From assembly GCA_021736965.1 (NCBI GenBank), contig JAIPEV010000015.1:1-17196 (forward strand): 17,196 nt of DNA, given 5' to 3'. The notes under the pieces were generated by a model that was given only the letters and a program-made list of their open reading frames with translations, made no database searches and was not told the origin of the DNA. A program made the position numbers and the translations under genes. Position 1 is the first letter of the stretch; every line of letters starts with the position of its first letter. This stretch comes from Halanaerobiales bacterium. GTDB taxonomy: Bacteria; Bacillota; Halanaerobiia; Halanaerobiales; M55B127. Shown here in pieces: positions 1 to 7,189 of this stretch.

Positions 1-96
1 AACTAAAAAACAAGTTTACCACATATCCACAATTACGACTATGACTACGGCTACTGATTTAAATAAATCAAGCCCGTCATAATTATCATATATTTA

Positions 97-119
97 TGGA
101 GATCTATTAATGATCTCTA
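97..119 (+). promoter_or_regulatory. 5' leader hairpin before outer membrane protein gene
   Basis: Perfect 6-bp arms GAGATC/GATCTC around a 7-base loop (99-117), extendable by a G-T and a T-A pair, sit about 15 bases before the GAGGAG ribosome binding site of the gene starting at 146. It may stabilise the transcript or modulate translation; no known motif is recognised. A second short palindrome (TGATTT-AAAT-AAATCA, 55-70) lies upstream. No convincing promoter could be assigned in 1-145. Confidence 0.35.
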
Positions 120-145
120 ACCATATTATACGAGGAGTTGTGTTT

Positions 146-1048
146 ATGAAAAAGATCATATCAATATTTATAATATGCCTTTTCTTGCTGATTCCAACCC
201 AAGGATTAACTAAAGAACTAAACTTTAATATATCAAAAACCTATGGTACCATAGGAGAATATTTTTTAGACAACACTAATACAGTTGCCGATAACCATAT
301 AAAACTTCCAACTGATACCTCTCTTTTTAATATTAACTATAATAAATATGTGTTTAAAGACTGGGCGGACTATTATTCAGTAACATTTGGTAGTAATATA
401 ATAAGTAGTGGAGTAAAACCATATCAAGACAATTACTTTAATAACTCAACAGATAATAAAGTTGCAAGACTAAAAGGAGAGTCATCTTTTAATACATTTT
501 ATATAGACATATTATTAGCTAACTATTTATTAGAATACTCAACACCTAAAGATAACTATTTAGTATTAATTGGTTACCAGTATGATAATTTAAAGTATAG
601 TTCAAAAGATGGAAACCATTATGATTATTCAACAGACACTACAACAAATATAACAAATAAAATTAGTGATTTTAATAAAAGTAATCATATTCCTTATTTA
701 GGCTTTATGTATAACAGAAACTTAACTAAATTTAATTTAAAAAATGAGTTAACCTTCAAGGTTTCTCCTTATCTCTATTCTACTAGTCATGAAGATAACT
801 ACTATAATGACTACATCATTACAAGTACAAATAAAGGATACTCACTTTCAATTGATAATCGCCTTCATTATATTGTAAACACAGATTTTTACCTTTCTGG
901 TGGTTTTAAGTATAAAAAACTAAATGGAAGCGGTTCTGGGGAAAAAAGCTTTTATGAAGGTCCATACAGTGGTAATTCATATCATCTTGATACTTCCTTA
1001 GATTCAAATCAATATGAATTTAATTTAGGCTTAATGTACAGGTTTTAA
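146..1048 (+). CDS. Secreted outer-membrane beta-barrel-like protein
   Basis: A 300-residue exported protein of unknown specific function, probably an outer membrane barrel. The ATG at 146 is preferred over an in-frame ATG at 110 because GAGGAG (132-137) lies 8 bases before it and the chain then opens with a signal peptide: MKK, then a hydrophobic stretch (about 4-18) and a likely cleavage near residue 20-23. There is no lipobox cysteine. The mature part is rich in Asn, Tyr, Ser and Asp, with alternating polar/hydrophobic strands (for example the regions near residues 130-150, 185-205 and 230-260) and no membrane helix. The chain ends LGLMYRF, the aromatic-X-Phe beta-signal used by the BAM insertion machinery. 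It stands alone, with a terminator right behind it. The family is not recognised; the barrel call is inferred from composition, signal peptide and C-terminus. Confidence 0.75.
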   Translation: MKKIISIFIICLFLLIPTQGLTKELNFNISKTYGTIGEYFLDNTNTVADNHIKLPTDTSLFNINYNKYVFKDWADYYSVTFGSNIISSGVKPYQDNYFNNSTDNKVARLKGESSFNTFYIDILLANYLLEYSTPKDNYLVLIGYQYDNLKYSSKDGNHYDYSTDTTTNITNKISDFNKSNHIPYLGFMYNRNLTKFNLKNELTFKVSPYLYSTSHEDNYYNDYIITSTNKGYSLSIDNRLHYIVNTDFYLSGGFKYKKLNGSGSGEKSFYEGPYSGNSYHLDTSLDSNQYEFNLGLMYRF

Positions 1049-1056
1049 GCTTTTTT

Positions 1057-1079
1057 AACTCCCTTAATGGGAGTTTTTT
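1057..1079 (+). terminator. Rho-independent terminator of the outer membrane protein gene
   Basis: Stem AACTCCC / GGGAGTT (7 bp) with loop TTAAT, followed by a T run (TTTTTT including the stem end), starting 9 bases after the stop codon at 1048. A standard intrinsic terminator on the plus strand, which makes the preceding gene monocistronic at its 3' end. Confidence 0.85.
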
Positions 1080-1111
1080 CATTTTATTAAACAGTTCTAC
1101 CCTTTTTAAAT

Positions 1112-1284
1112 TTATTTTAAAAAATCTCTCAACTTAAAAATTTCTTTTTTACTTTGACCCCCAAAAATTATCTATGCCTTATAATTACCTTACATTGCTC
1201 TTGAATCAATAATTATTTACACCTTCCCCTCCCATTAACATAATCAAGGTTTTCTTGATTAATTTCGTTAACTAAAATTGACAT
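1112..1284 (-). pseudogene. Possible decayed small gene, thioredoxin-like ends (weak)
   Basis: On the minus strand TAGGAG precedes an ATG (1284-1282) that opens MSILVNEINQENLDYVNG and soon meets a stop. In another frame near 1160-1112 the segment GGQSKKEIFKLRDFLK ends at a stop. The first piece resembles a thioredoxin N-terminus and the second could be a thioredoxin-type C-terminal helix, but the active-site region is absent and the span is only about 57 codons, half the usual length. This may be a deleted, frameshifted remnant or coincidence in AT-rich DNA. The remainder of the 1080-1336 gap holds the inverted repeat at 1241-1261 and the promoter at 1278-1306. Confidence 0.2.
1241..1261. repeat. 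Perfect inverted repeat upstream of nifS-like promoter
   Basis: TAATCAAG and CTTGATTA form an 8-bp perfect inverted repeat with loop GTTTT, ending 16 bases before the -35 element of the desulfurase promoter. It could be a protein-binding site or a weak hairpin; there is no adequate T-tract to call it a terminator. Confidence 0.4.
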
Positions 1285-1306
1285 TAATCTCCTAGTAATT
1301 TAAAAT
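1278..1306 (+). promoter_or_regulatory. Sigma-A promoter for desulfurase-thiI operon
   Basis: TTGACA (1278-1283), a 17-base spacer and TAAAAT (1301-1306): consensus -35, five of six bases at -10, ideal spacing. Start of transcription expected near 1313, giving a leader of about 36 bases with AAGGTGGAG at 1334-1342 before the ATG at 1349. Confidence 0.75.
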
Positions 1307-1348
1307 TAAGTCAGTAAAGATAATCTTATTTGTAAGGTGGAGATAATA

Positions 1349-2491
1349 ATGAAATCTATATATCTTGATAATGCTTCCACAACGAAGATTGATTTTCCTG
1401 TCTTAGAAAAAATAATTGAAATACATAAGTCATACTATGCAAATCCATCTTCATTACATAGACTAGGTATAGAAGTTGAAAAACAAATCAAAAAAGCCCG
1501 TCAAACCATAGCTGATTATCTAAAAATAAATAAAGAAGAACTTATTTTTACAGGTAGTGGTACTATTGCTAATAATATCGCTATTCAGGGAGCTGTAAAT
1601 AAACTTAGAAAATATGGAAATAAAATAATCACTTCAAGTATTGAACACAACTCTGTTTTAGAAATATTTAAGAACCTTAATAAAAGAGGTTTTGAGACTG
1701 TTTATATACCTGTTAACAAAAATGGTATAATAGATATAGAAAAATTAAAATCCGTAATAGATAAAAAAACAATATTAGTAAGCGTAATGGCAGTTAACAA
1801 TGAAATCGGAAGCATCCAACCTTTAGAACAAATTTCATCTTTAGTCAATAACTTCAAAAATATATATTTACATATAGATGCTGTTCAAGCTTTTGGAAAA
1901 ATACCTATCAACTTAGACAATATTGACCTCTTAACAATAAGTGGTCATAAAGTACATGGACCTAAGGGAATAGGAGCACTTTACATTGACAAAAATATAT
2001 TAATAAACAAGATTCTTTATGGTAGTAATCAAGAAGGTGGGTATTACCCTGGAACAGAAAATAGCCCTGGTATCATTGGATTTGGAGAAGCAGTTAAAAA
2101 TATACACAGTAAGGAAGAACTTGAATTTATAAACAGCCTCAAAATCCAGTTAAAGAATTTGATCACAGAAAGTATTGATGATGTAATTGTACTTACTCCC
2201 TCAGATAAAATATCTGCTCCTCATATTTTAAATATTGCTTTTGCTAATATAAAAGGAGAAATACTTGTACACAGTCTCGAAAGAGATAATATATATGTTT
2301 CTACAGGTGCTGCCTGCCATTCTAAAAATGATAATTTAAGTCATGTAATAAAAGCATTAAATGTTTCTAAAAAATATCAAGAAGGATCTATAAGAATCAG
2401 TTTCTCAAAAAATAATACTAAAAAAGAAGTAACAAAAACAGCTGCATTAATAAAAAAACATGTAAGTAAAATTAGGAAGGTAATGAGGTGA
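1349..2491 (+). CDS. Cysteine desulfurase (NifS/IscS family), ThiI partner
   Basis: A 380-residue PLP enzyme that takes sulfur from cysteine as an enzyme-bound persulfide. Visible landmarks: N-terminal YLDNASTT, His100 in SSIEHNS (cofactor stacking), Asp177/Gln180 in HIDAVQ, the PLP lysine Lys201 in SGHKVHGPKG and the catalytic Cys323 in STGAACHS. ATG 1349 is chosen over the in-frame GTG at 1337 because AAGGTGGAG is placed correctly for it and the protein then begins like the family. It lies 7 bases before thiI in the same operon, so the likely job is to load ThiI with sulfur, as the Bacillus subtilis NifZ-ThiI pair does for tRNA 4-thiouridine. Oddity: the usual ERGxRxGTEN stretch reads QEGGYYPGTEN, lacking both arginines. 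A general Fe-S role cannot be excluded. Confidence 0.9.
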   Translation: MKSIYLDNASTTKIDFPVLEKIIEIHKSYYANPSSLHRLGIEVEKQIKKARQTIADYLKINKEELIFTGSGTIANNIAIQGAVNKLRKYGNKIITSSIEHNSVLEIFKNLNKRGFETVYIPVNKNGIIDIEKLKSVIDKKTILVSVMAVNNEIGSIQPLEQISSLVNNFKNIYLHIDAVQAFGKIPINLDNIDLLTISGHKVHGPKGIGALYIDKNILINKILYGSNQEGGYYPGTENSPGIIGFGEAVKNIHSKEELEFINSLKIQLKNLITESIDDVIVLTPSDKISAPHILNIAFANIKGEILVHSLERDNIYVSTGAACHSKNDNLSHVIKALNVSKKYQEGSIRISFSKNNTKKEVTKTAALIKKHVSKIRKVMR

Positions 2492-2498
2492 AGGATTA

Positions 2499-3689
2499 AT
2501 GGAAAAACTCTATTTAATTAGATATGGAGAAATAGGACTTAAAGGAGAAAATAGATCTCTTTTTGAAGATAAATTACTATCCAATATAAATAAAAAGATC
2601 AAAATATTTGATAAGAACTTAAAAATATATAAGAAACCCGGCCGAATATACTTAATAACAGAAACCACAAAAAATATTGTAATTAATAAACTTAAGAAAA
2701 CTCCGGGTATTGTATCATTTTCTCCAGTTCAAAAAGTAAAGTTAGACTATGATTTAATAAAAAAAGAAGTTTTAAACTCTGCAAAAAGTTTTAAAAACAA
2801 AGGAAAAATAAACTTTAGAATTAGTGCAAGACGTAGTAATAAAAAATATAAATATGACTCAATGCAACTACAAAAATTGTTAGGAGAATATGTGATTGAT
2901 AATTTAACAGGGGTAGATCTTAATGTGGATCTTTACAAACCAGACTTAGATATCAATGTTGAAATAAGGAAAGATTTTGCTTATATATACACTGAAATCA
3001 TTGAAGGATTAGGAGGGTTGCCTGTTGGTATTTCAGGAACAGTTGGCTTGATGCTTTCTGGAGGTATCGATAGCCCAGTAGCTGGTTATATGAGCCTAAA
3101 AAGAGGGGTAAAAATAATACCAATTTATTTTCATAGTTTTCCTTTTACAACAGACCGTGCCAAAGAAAAGGTTATAGATATTACAAAAACTCTCTCTAAC
3201 TATCAACATAATATAAAACTACATGTTGTAGACTTCACTAAAATTTTAACAGAAATTAATAAAAACTGCCCTGATAAACTTCTGACTATAATAATGAGAA
3301 GGCTAATGATCAAAATAACTGAAATGCTAATCTCTAAATATGATGGGAAAGCAATAATAACAGGTGAGAGTATAGGGCAAGTAGCGAGCCAAACCCTGGA
3401 AGCAATTCAAGTAACTAATAATATCTCCGCTCTACCAATTTTGCGTCCATTAATTGGTCTAAATAAAGTACAGATAGTTAATCTTGCTAAAAAAATAGAT
3501 ACTTATGATATTTCAATACAGCCCTATGATGATTGTTGCACTGTTTTTGTACCTAAAAATCCAGAAACTAAACCCACATTAGAACAAATTATACAAGGCG
3601 AAAAAAAATTAAATATTGATAAACTAATAAAACAAGCAGTTAAATCAGTTCAGATATTAAATATTACTGATGAAAAGCTTGTTGATTAA
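2499..3689 (+). CDS. thiI: tRNA 4-thiouridine synthase ThiI (no rhodanese domain)
   Basis: ATP-dependent sulfurtransferase that adenylates and thiolates U8 of tRNA; in some organisms it also feeds sulfur to thiazole synthesis. It has 396 residues: an N-terminal ferredoxin-like region opening LYLIRYGEIGLKGENR, a THUMP domain (about 60-165) and a PP-loop ATPase with SGGIDSPVAGY (187-197), followed by TGESIGQVASQT and the typical DDCCTVFVPKNPETKP near the C-terminus. The rhodanese extension of the Escherichia coli enzyme is missing, which is normal for Firmicutes where a dedicated NifS-type enzyme is the donor, here the gene just upstream. The start has an SD (AGGTGAAGGA) overlapping the stop of the upstream gene. 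Its stop overlaps the convergent PHP gene by 4 bases inside an inverted repeat. Confidence 0.96.
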   Translation: MEKLYLIRYGEIGLKGENRSLFEDKLLSNINKKIKIFDKNLKIYKKPGRIYLITETTKNIVINKLKKTPGIVSFSPVQKVKLDYDLIKKEVLNSAKSFKNKGKINFRISARRSNKKYKYDSMQLQKLLGEYVIDNLTGVDLNVDLYKPDLDINVEIRKDFAYIYTEIIEGLGGLPVGISGTVGLMLSGGIDSPVAGYMSLKRGVKIIPIYFHSFPFTTDRAKEKVIDITKTLSNYQHNIKLHVVDFTKILTEINKNCPDKLLTIIMRRLMIKITEMLISKYDGKAIITGESIGQVASQTLEAIQVTNNISALPILRPLIGLNKVQIVNLAKKIDTYDISIQPYDDCCTVFVPKNPETKPTLEQIIQGEKKLNIDKLIKQAVKSVQILNITDEKLVD

Positions 3690-3713
3690 CTAGTTTCATC
3701 TGTTATATTTAAT
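3656..3713. repeat. Inverted repeat spanning two convergent stop codons
   Basis: Arms 3656-3675 and 3694-3713 match at 18 of 20 positions as reverse complements, with an 18-base loop holding both stop codons (thiI TAA 3687-3689, PHP gene TAA 3688-3686). Because the arms lie in coding sequence on both strands, both proteins end with the same peptide LNITDE followed by a few residues. It may act as a bidirectional transcription end or mRNA-stabilising hairpin; it is AT-rich and has no clear T-tract, so terminator function is inference. Confidence 0.6.
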
Positions 3714-4480
3714 TGGTCAAATATATTCCAGATTGATTTTGTTTTAATATGAACAGGTTCTTCATAAATTATTTCTTCATCATTTATGATATACTCTGCA
3801 TTTGTAAAAAACTGTACTGCATACCTACCACATATTTCTTTAAGTTTTCGTCTTGCTCTTGCTAACCAATCAATTTCAATCTCTTTACAGCCATGAGCAT
3901 CAGAAGCAATTACTTGAACTAAATAATTCTCTACTAAAGAAAATGCTGTTTTTTTAATTAAATTACCATATATACCAAATAAACTACCAGCATTCAATTG
4001 AAATATTATGCCATCTTTAACCCAATTAAATAATATATTAGGGTCTTTTATTACCTCTTCATTTCTTTCTGGATGAGCAACTACTGGCCGATAACCTAAT
4101 ACTCTGAGATCATAAAATATTTGTTCTAAATTATTTGGTATATAGCTCATCGGCATCTCTAAAAGTATATACCTGCTTTCATTAAGGCTTAGTATCTTTT
4201 GACTCTTTATTTTTTTTACCAAATCTGTAGTCATATATATTTCATGTCCAGAAAGTATTTCAACATCTATATTATTTTTTTTTAATATTTTATTAAATTC
4301 TTTGACCTTGTTTTGAACCTCACTGCTCTCTACTTGAAAACTTTCTTTCATATAATGAGGAGTTGCTACTATTTTATGAATTTCATATTCCGCTGCTATA
4401 AAAGCAACCTTAACTGCCTCCTCGATTGATTTACTTCCATCATCAAGATTAGGTAGAATATGATTATGAATATCAATCAA
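3686..4480 (-). CDS. PHP-domain phosphatase, CpsB/YwqE type
   Basis: A 264-residue metal-dependent PHP phosphoesterase resembling CpsB/YwqE protein-tyrosine phosphatases, which dephosphorylate BY-kinases controlling capsule or polysaccharide export. Metal-site motifs are in order: IDIHNHILPNLDDG (His5, His7), ATPHY (His42), SGHEIYM, LLEMP, VVAHPERN (His136), FQLNAGS and IASDAHG (Asp194, His196). The TTG at 4480 is chosen: GGGTGAG sits 6 bases before it and the protein then starts like the family (MIDIHxH). An in-frame ATG at 4558 would overlap purD by 59 bases and add 26 unrelated residues; a GTG at 4495 is another option. It follows purD by 19 bases, so it is probably co-transcribed with purine genes. 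No kinase or capsule genes are in view, so its substrate is open; a histidinol-phosphatase-like activity is less likely. Confidence 0.85.
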   Translation of the reverse strand: MIDIHNHILPNLDDGSKSIEEAVKVAFIAAEYEIHKIVATPHYMKESFQVESSEVQNKVKEFNKILKKNNIDVEILSGHEIYMTTDLVKKIKSQKILSLNESRYILLEMPMSYIPNNLEQIFYDLRVLGYRPVVAHPERNEEVIKDPNILFNWVKDGIIFQLNAGSLFGIYGNLIKKTAFSLVENYLVQVIASDAHGCKEIEIDWLARARRKLKEICGRYAVQFFTNAEYIINDEEIIYEEPVHIKTKSIWNIFDQLNITDETS

Positions 4481-4499
4481 ACCATTCTCACCCACTTTA

Positions 4500-5771
4500 T
4501 TATAATCTTGGTTCTGATAAACCAATATCTGTCCTATAATGCATATCTTCATAATCAACTTCTTTTATATAATCATAAACCTGACTAATAGAATCATCAA
4601 GATCACTACCTAGCACAGTCAAACCCAAAACCCGTCCACCTGCAGTATAGAATTTATCACCTATTTTAGTAGTTCCAGCATGAAATACTAATAAGTTATC
4701 AAATCTATTTATCTTTTCGAGACCTAAGATCTCTTGGCCGGTATCAAATGTTAGAGGATAACCAGCAGAAGTAAGTATCACACAAACAGCAGATCTTTGA
4801 TCCCAACTAATCTTTATCCCATCTAATTTTTGTTCTATCGTTCTCTCAAATAACTCAATTATATCATTATTCATTCTTGGTAAAACTACTTGGGTTTCAG
4901 GATCACCAAAGCGGGCATTAAAATCTAAAACTTCAGGACCCATATCTGTTAAAATAATGTTTATATATAAAAGGCCTTTATAGTTTAAACCTTCTTGATT
5001 AAAAGCATCTAAAGCAGGTTTGAGAATCTCATTATGTATTTTTTCTCTCAGATCATTATCTATAAATGGTAAAGGTGAGTAAGCACCCATTCCACCTGTA
5101 TTGGGACCTTCGTCACCATCAAAAACGGCTTTATGGTCTTGAGCAAATTCTAAGGGTACAAAGTTCTTTCCATCTGTAAAGACCATCACAGATACCTCGC
5201 GGCCTTCTAGAAAGTTTTCAATAACAATTCTATTACCAGCATCACCAAAGACTTTGTCTTCCATAATTTTTTTAATTGCATCTTCAGCTTTATCTTTACC
5301 TGTAGCAATAACGACACCTTTACCATAAGCTAGCCCCTCAGCTTTAATCACCAGAGGATAGTCAGCAACTTTTAGAAATTCCATTGCCTGTTCAGGCTCT
5401 GTAAACACTTCAAATTCAGCTGTTGGAATTTTATGTTTTTTTAACGTGTTTTTAGCAAACACTTTACTACCTTCAACTCTTGCCGCTAATTTATTTGGCC
5501 CAAATATCTTTAAACCTCTTTTTTCAAATTCATTAACAATACCTTTAACAAGAGGTTTTTCTGGCCCAACTACAGTAAGATCTATTTTGTGTTTTTGAGC
5601 CCAGTTAGCTAAAGTCATGATATCACTTGCAGCAATATCAACTCTCTCTGCCAAGTCAGTCATCCCATCGTTACCTGGAGCAACATATATTTTTTCTACT
5701 CGTTCACTTTGATATATTTTCCATACTAAGGCATGTTCTCTTCCACCATTTCCAACAACTAAAACATTCAT
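4500..5771 (-). CDS. purD: Phosphoribosylamine-glycine ligase (GAR synthetase)
   Basis: ATP-grasp ligase that joins phosphoribosylamine and glycine to GAR, the second step of IMP synthesis in the cytosol. It has 423 residues, the usual length. The N-domain opens MNVLVVGNGGREHALVWKI; the ATP-grasp part shows VIKAEGLAYGKGVVIA, EGREVSVMVF and GPNTGGMGAYSPLP; and the PurD signature DFNARFGDPETQ marks the metal and substrate region. The start is supported by GAGGAG 8 bases upstream. It follows purA after 104 bases and precedes the PHP phosphatase gene. The 104-base gap has no gene; it contains an additional AGGAGG (about 5810-5817) not followed by a start codon. Other pur genes of the IMP branch are not in the window. 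Confidence 0.97.
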   Translation of the reverse strand: MNVLVVGNGGREHALVWKIYQSERVEKIYVAPGNDGMTDLAERVDIAASDIMTLANWAQKHKIDLTVVGPEKPLVKGIVNEFEKRGLKIFGPNKLAARVEGSKVFAKNTLKKHKIPTAEFEVFTEPEQAMEFLKVADYPLVIKAEGLAYGKGVVIATGKDKAEDAIKKIMEDKVFGDAGNRIVIENFLEGREVSVMVFTDGKNFVPLEFAQDHKAVFDGDEGPNTGGMGAYSPLPFIDNDLREKIHNEILKPALDAFNQEGLNYKGLLYINIILTDMGPEVLDFNARFGDPETQVVLPRMNNDIIELFERTIEQKLDGIKISWDQRSAVCVILTSAGYPLTFDTGQEILGLEKINRFDNLLVFHAGTTKIGDKFYTAGGRVLGLTVLGSDLDDSISQVYDYIKEVDYEDMHYRTDIGLSEPRL

Positions 5772-5875
5772 AATTCACACTCCTCATTTATTAAGAATGG
5801 AGATATTGATAGCCTGACCTCCTATTTAATTAACAGTATTTTCTTGACTAAAGATCTTTTAGATCAAAATAATAA

Positions 5876-7144
5876 TTATTTTCTTATGATTGCATCTTCT
5901 CTTTTAGGGCCAGTACCAATAACTGTAATTGGTATTTTTATATAATCTTCTATTTTTTTGACAAAGTTACATGCATTTTTTGGAAGATGATTGAAGTCAT
6001 TTAAACCTGTAATATCCATTTCCCAACCTGGCAAACTTTCATATATTGGTATTTCTTTTCCATTTAAACTTGTTGTTTTAAAGCTATCATCTTTATTTTT
6101 ATCTTTGTACTTAGTACAAACCTTAATCTCCTTTAACCCACTTAATATATCTAACTTAGTTAAAACAAGTTCTGTCATACCATTAATTCTTGCAGCATAT
6201 TTTAATAAAGTTAAGTCCAACCAACCACACCTTCTTGGCCTTCCGGTAGTGACTCCATATTCATGGCCCTTTTCTAATAAGTAATTGCCCATATCATTAA
6301 ATAGTTCTGTAGGAAAGGGCCCTTCTCCTACTCTTGTTAAATATGCTTTTGCTACACCTATTATATCATCAATCTTAGTAGGACCAAAACCAGCTCCAGT
6401 ACAAACTCCTCCTGAAGAGGGGTTTGATGAGGTCACATATGGATAAGTACCATAATCTACATCTAGTAGTGTTCCTTGAGCTCCCTCAAAAAATATATTT
6501 TTATTGTCTTTATATGCCCTCTCTAAAATTTCAGAAGTATCGGCAATATAAGGTTTTAGTAGTTTTACAGTTTCAAGATACTCTTTTAATATTATCTTAT
6601 ATGAAAGTTCTTTTACCTCATAAACTTTCTTTAAGATTAAATTTTTAAAGTCTAAAACTTCCTTTAGTTTCTTCTCAAAGACATCTTGATACAATAAATC
6701 ACCTACTCTTATTCCCCTTCTTGCTACTTTGTCTGTATAGGCAGGACCTATACCTTTTTTTGTAGTTCCAATCTTATTACTACCTTTTCTTTTCTCCTCA
6801 AGATTATCAAAGGTTTTATGATAGGGCATAACAAGATGAGCTTGATTACTTATGTAAAATTTGTCAAAAGAAAGCCCTCTTTTTTTAAGACCTTCTATTT
6901 CAGTAATAAGAGCAATTGGATCTATTACGACTCCATTACCGATAATACTTACTTTATCAGGATATAAAACTCCAGAAGGAATCAAATGTAGTTCATATTT
7001 TTCATCACCAACTATTACTGTATGTCCGGCATTATTACCTCCACTATACCTAACGACATAATCTGCTGTCTCAGCTAATTTATCTGTTACTTTACCTTTG
7101 CCTTCATCCCCCCATTGTGCTCCTATTACCACTTTTACGGGCAT
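5876..7144 (-). CDS. purA: Adenylosuccinate synthetase
   Basis: Makes adenylosuccinate from IMP, aspartate and GTP, the first committed step to AMP. It has 422 residues, a normal length. Landmarks: GAQWGDEGKGK with catalytic Asp13, NNAGH with His41, GTTKKGIGPAYTDK, FFEGAQGTLLDVD, YVTSSNPSSGG, TTGRPRRCGWLD and TKLDIL (base recognition). All catalytic positions I can place are intact, so the gene should be functional. The ATG at 7144 gives the expected N-terminus, and no other start codon lies between it and the in-frame stop upstream. It has no SD in the usual window; the nearest is AAAGGGGGGGA at 7189-7179, bridged by a hairpin. The partner enzyme gene purB survives only as a remnant directly upstream, so a working purB must be elsewhere. 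Confidence 0.97.
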   Translation of the reverse strand: MPVKVVIGAQWGDEGKGKVTDKLAETADYVVRYSGGNNAGHTVIVGDEKYELHLIPSGVLYPDKVSIIGNGVVIDPIALITEIEGLKKRGLSFDKFYISNQAHLVMPYHKTFDNLEEKRKGSNKIGTTKKGIGPAYTDKVARRGIRVGDLLYQDVFEKKLKEVLDFKNLILKKVYEVKELSYKIILKEYLETVKLLKPYIADTSEILERAYKDNKNIFFEGAQGTLLDVDYGTYPYVTSSNPSSGGVCTGAGFGPTKIDDIIGVAKAYLTRVGEGPFPTELFNDMGNYLLEKGHEYGVTTGRPRRCGWLDLTLLKYAARINGMTELVLTKLDILSGLKEIKVCTKYKDKNKDDSFKTTSLNGKEIPIYESLPGWEMDITGLNDFNHLPKNACNFVKKIEDYIKIPITVIGTGPKREDAIIRK

Positions 7145-7189
7145 TATATTCTGCTTGTAATAGCTAAACTATTCAAGCTCCCCCCCTTT
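7145..7189 (-). promoter_or_regulatory. purA translation start with hairpin-bridged SD
   Basis: Read on the minus strand: AAAGGGGGGGA (7189-7179), then a hairpin from 7178 to 7153 (GCTTG+AATAG pairing with CTATT+CAAGC, one bulged A, loop TTTAG), then 8 bases and the ATG at 7144. Linear SD-to-ATG distance is 34 bases, far too long; if the 10-bp hairpin folds, the effective gap becomes 8 bases. The SD also lies in the last codons of the purB remnant (ERGGA stop), so it may originally have depended on translation of purB. Seen: sequence and pairing. Inferred: the bridging function. Confidence 0.55.

Noticed and set aside
7..57. Open stretch ending HNYDYDYGY before a stop, possibly the tail of an upstream gene
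   Set aside because: The same frame has a TAA at 4-6 and no start codon after it, so no gene can be supported; other frames are also short.
5772..5875. Extra AGGAGG in the purA-purD gap as sign of a leader peptide gene
   Set aside because: No ATG, GTG or TTG follows at usable distance (only ATA); could be vestigial but cannot be called a gene.
5991..7061. Plus-strand open frames of 66-97 codons within purA (5991-6284, 6424-6648, 6861-7061)
   Set aside because: They lie antisense inside an intact, motif-complete purA and have no homology signs; shadow frames.
7180..7186. G7 run before purA as a phase-variation (slippage) switch
   Set aside because: Seven bases is short for phase variation, the run is not in a live reading frame, and a housekeeping gene is an unlikely target.
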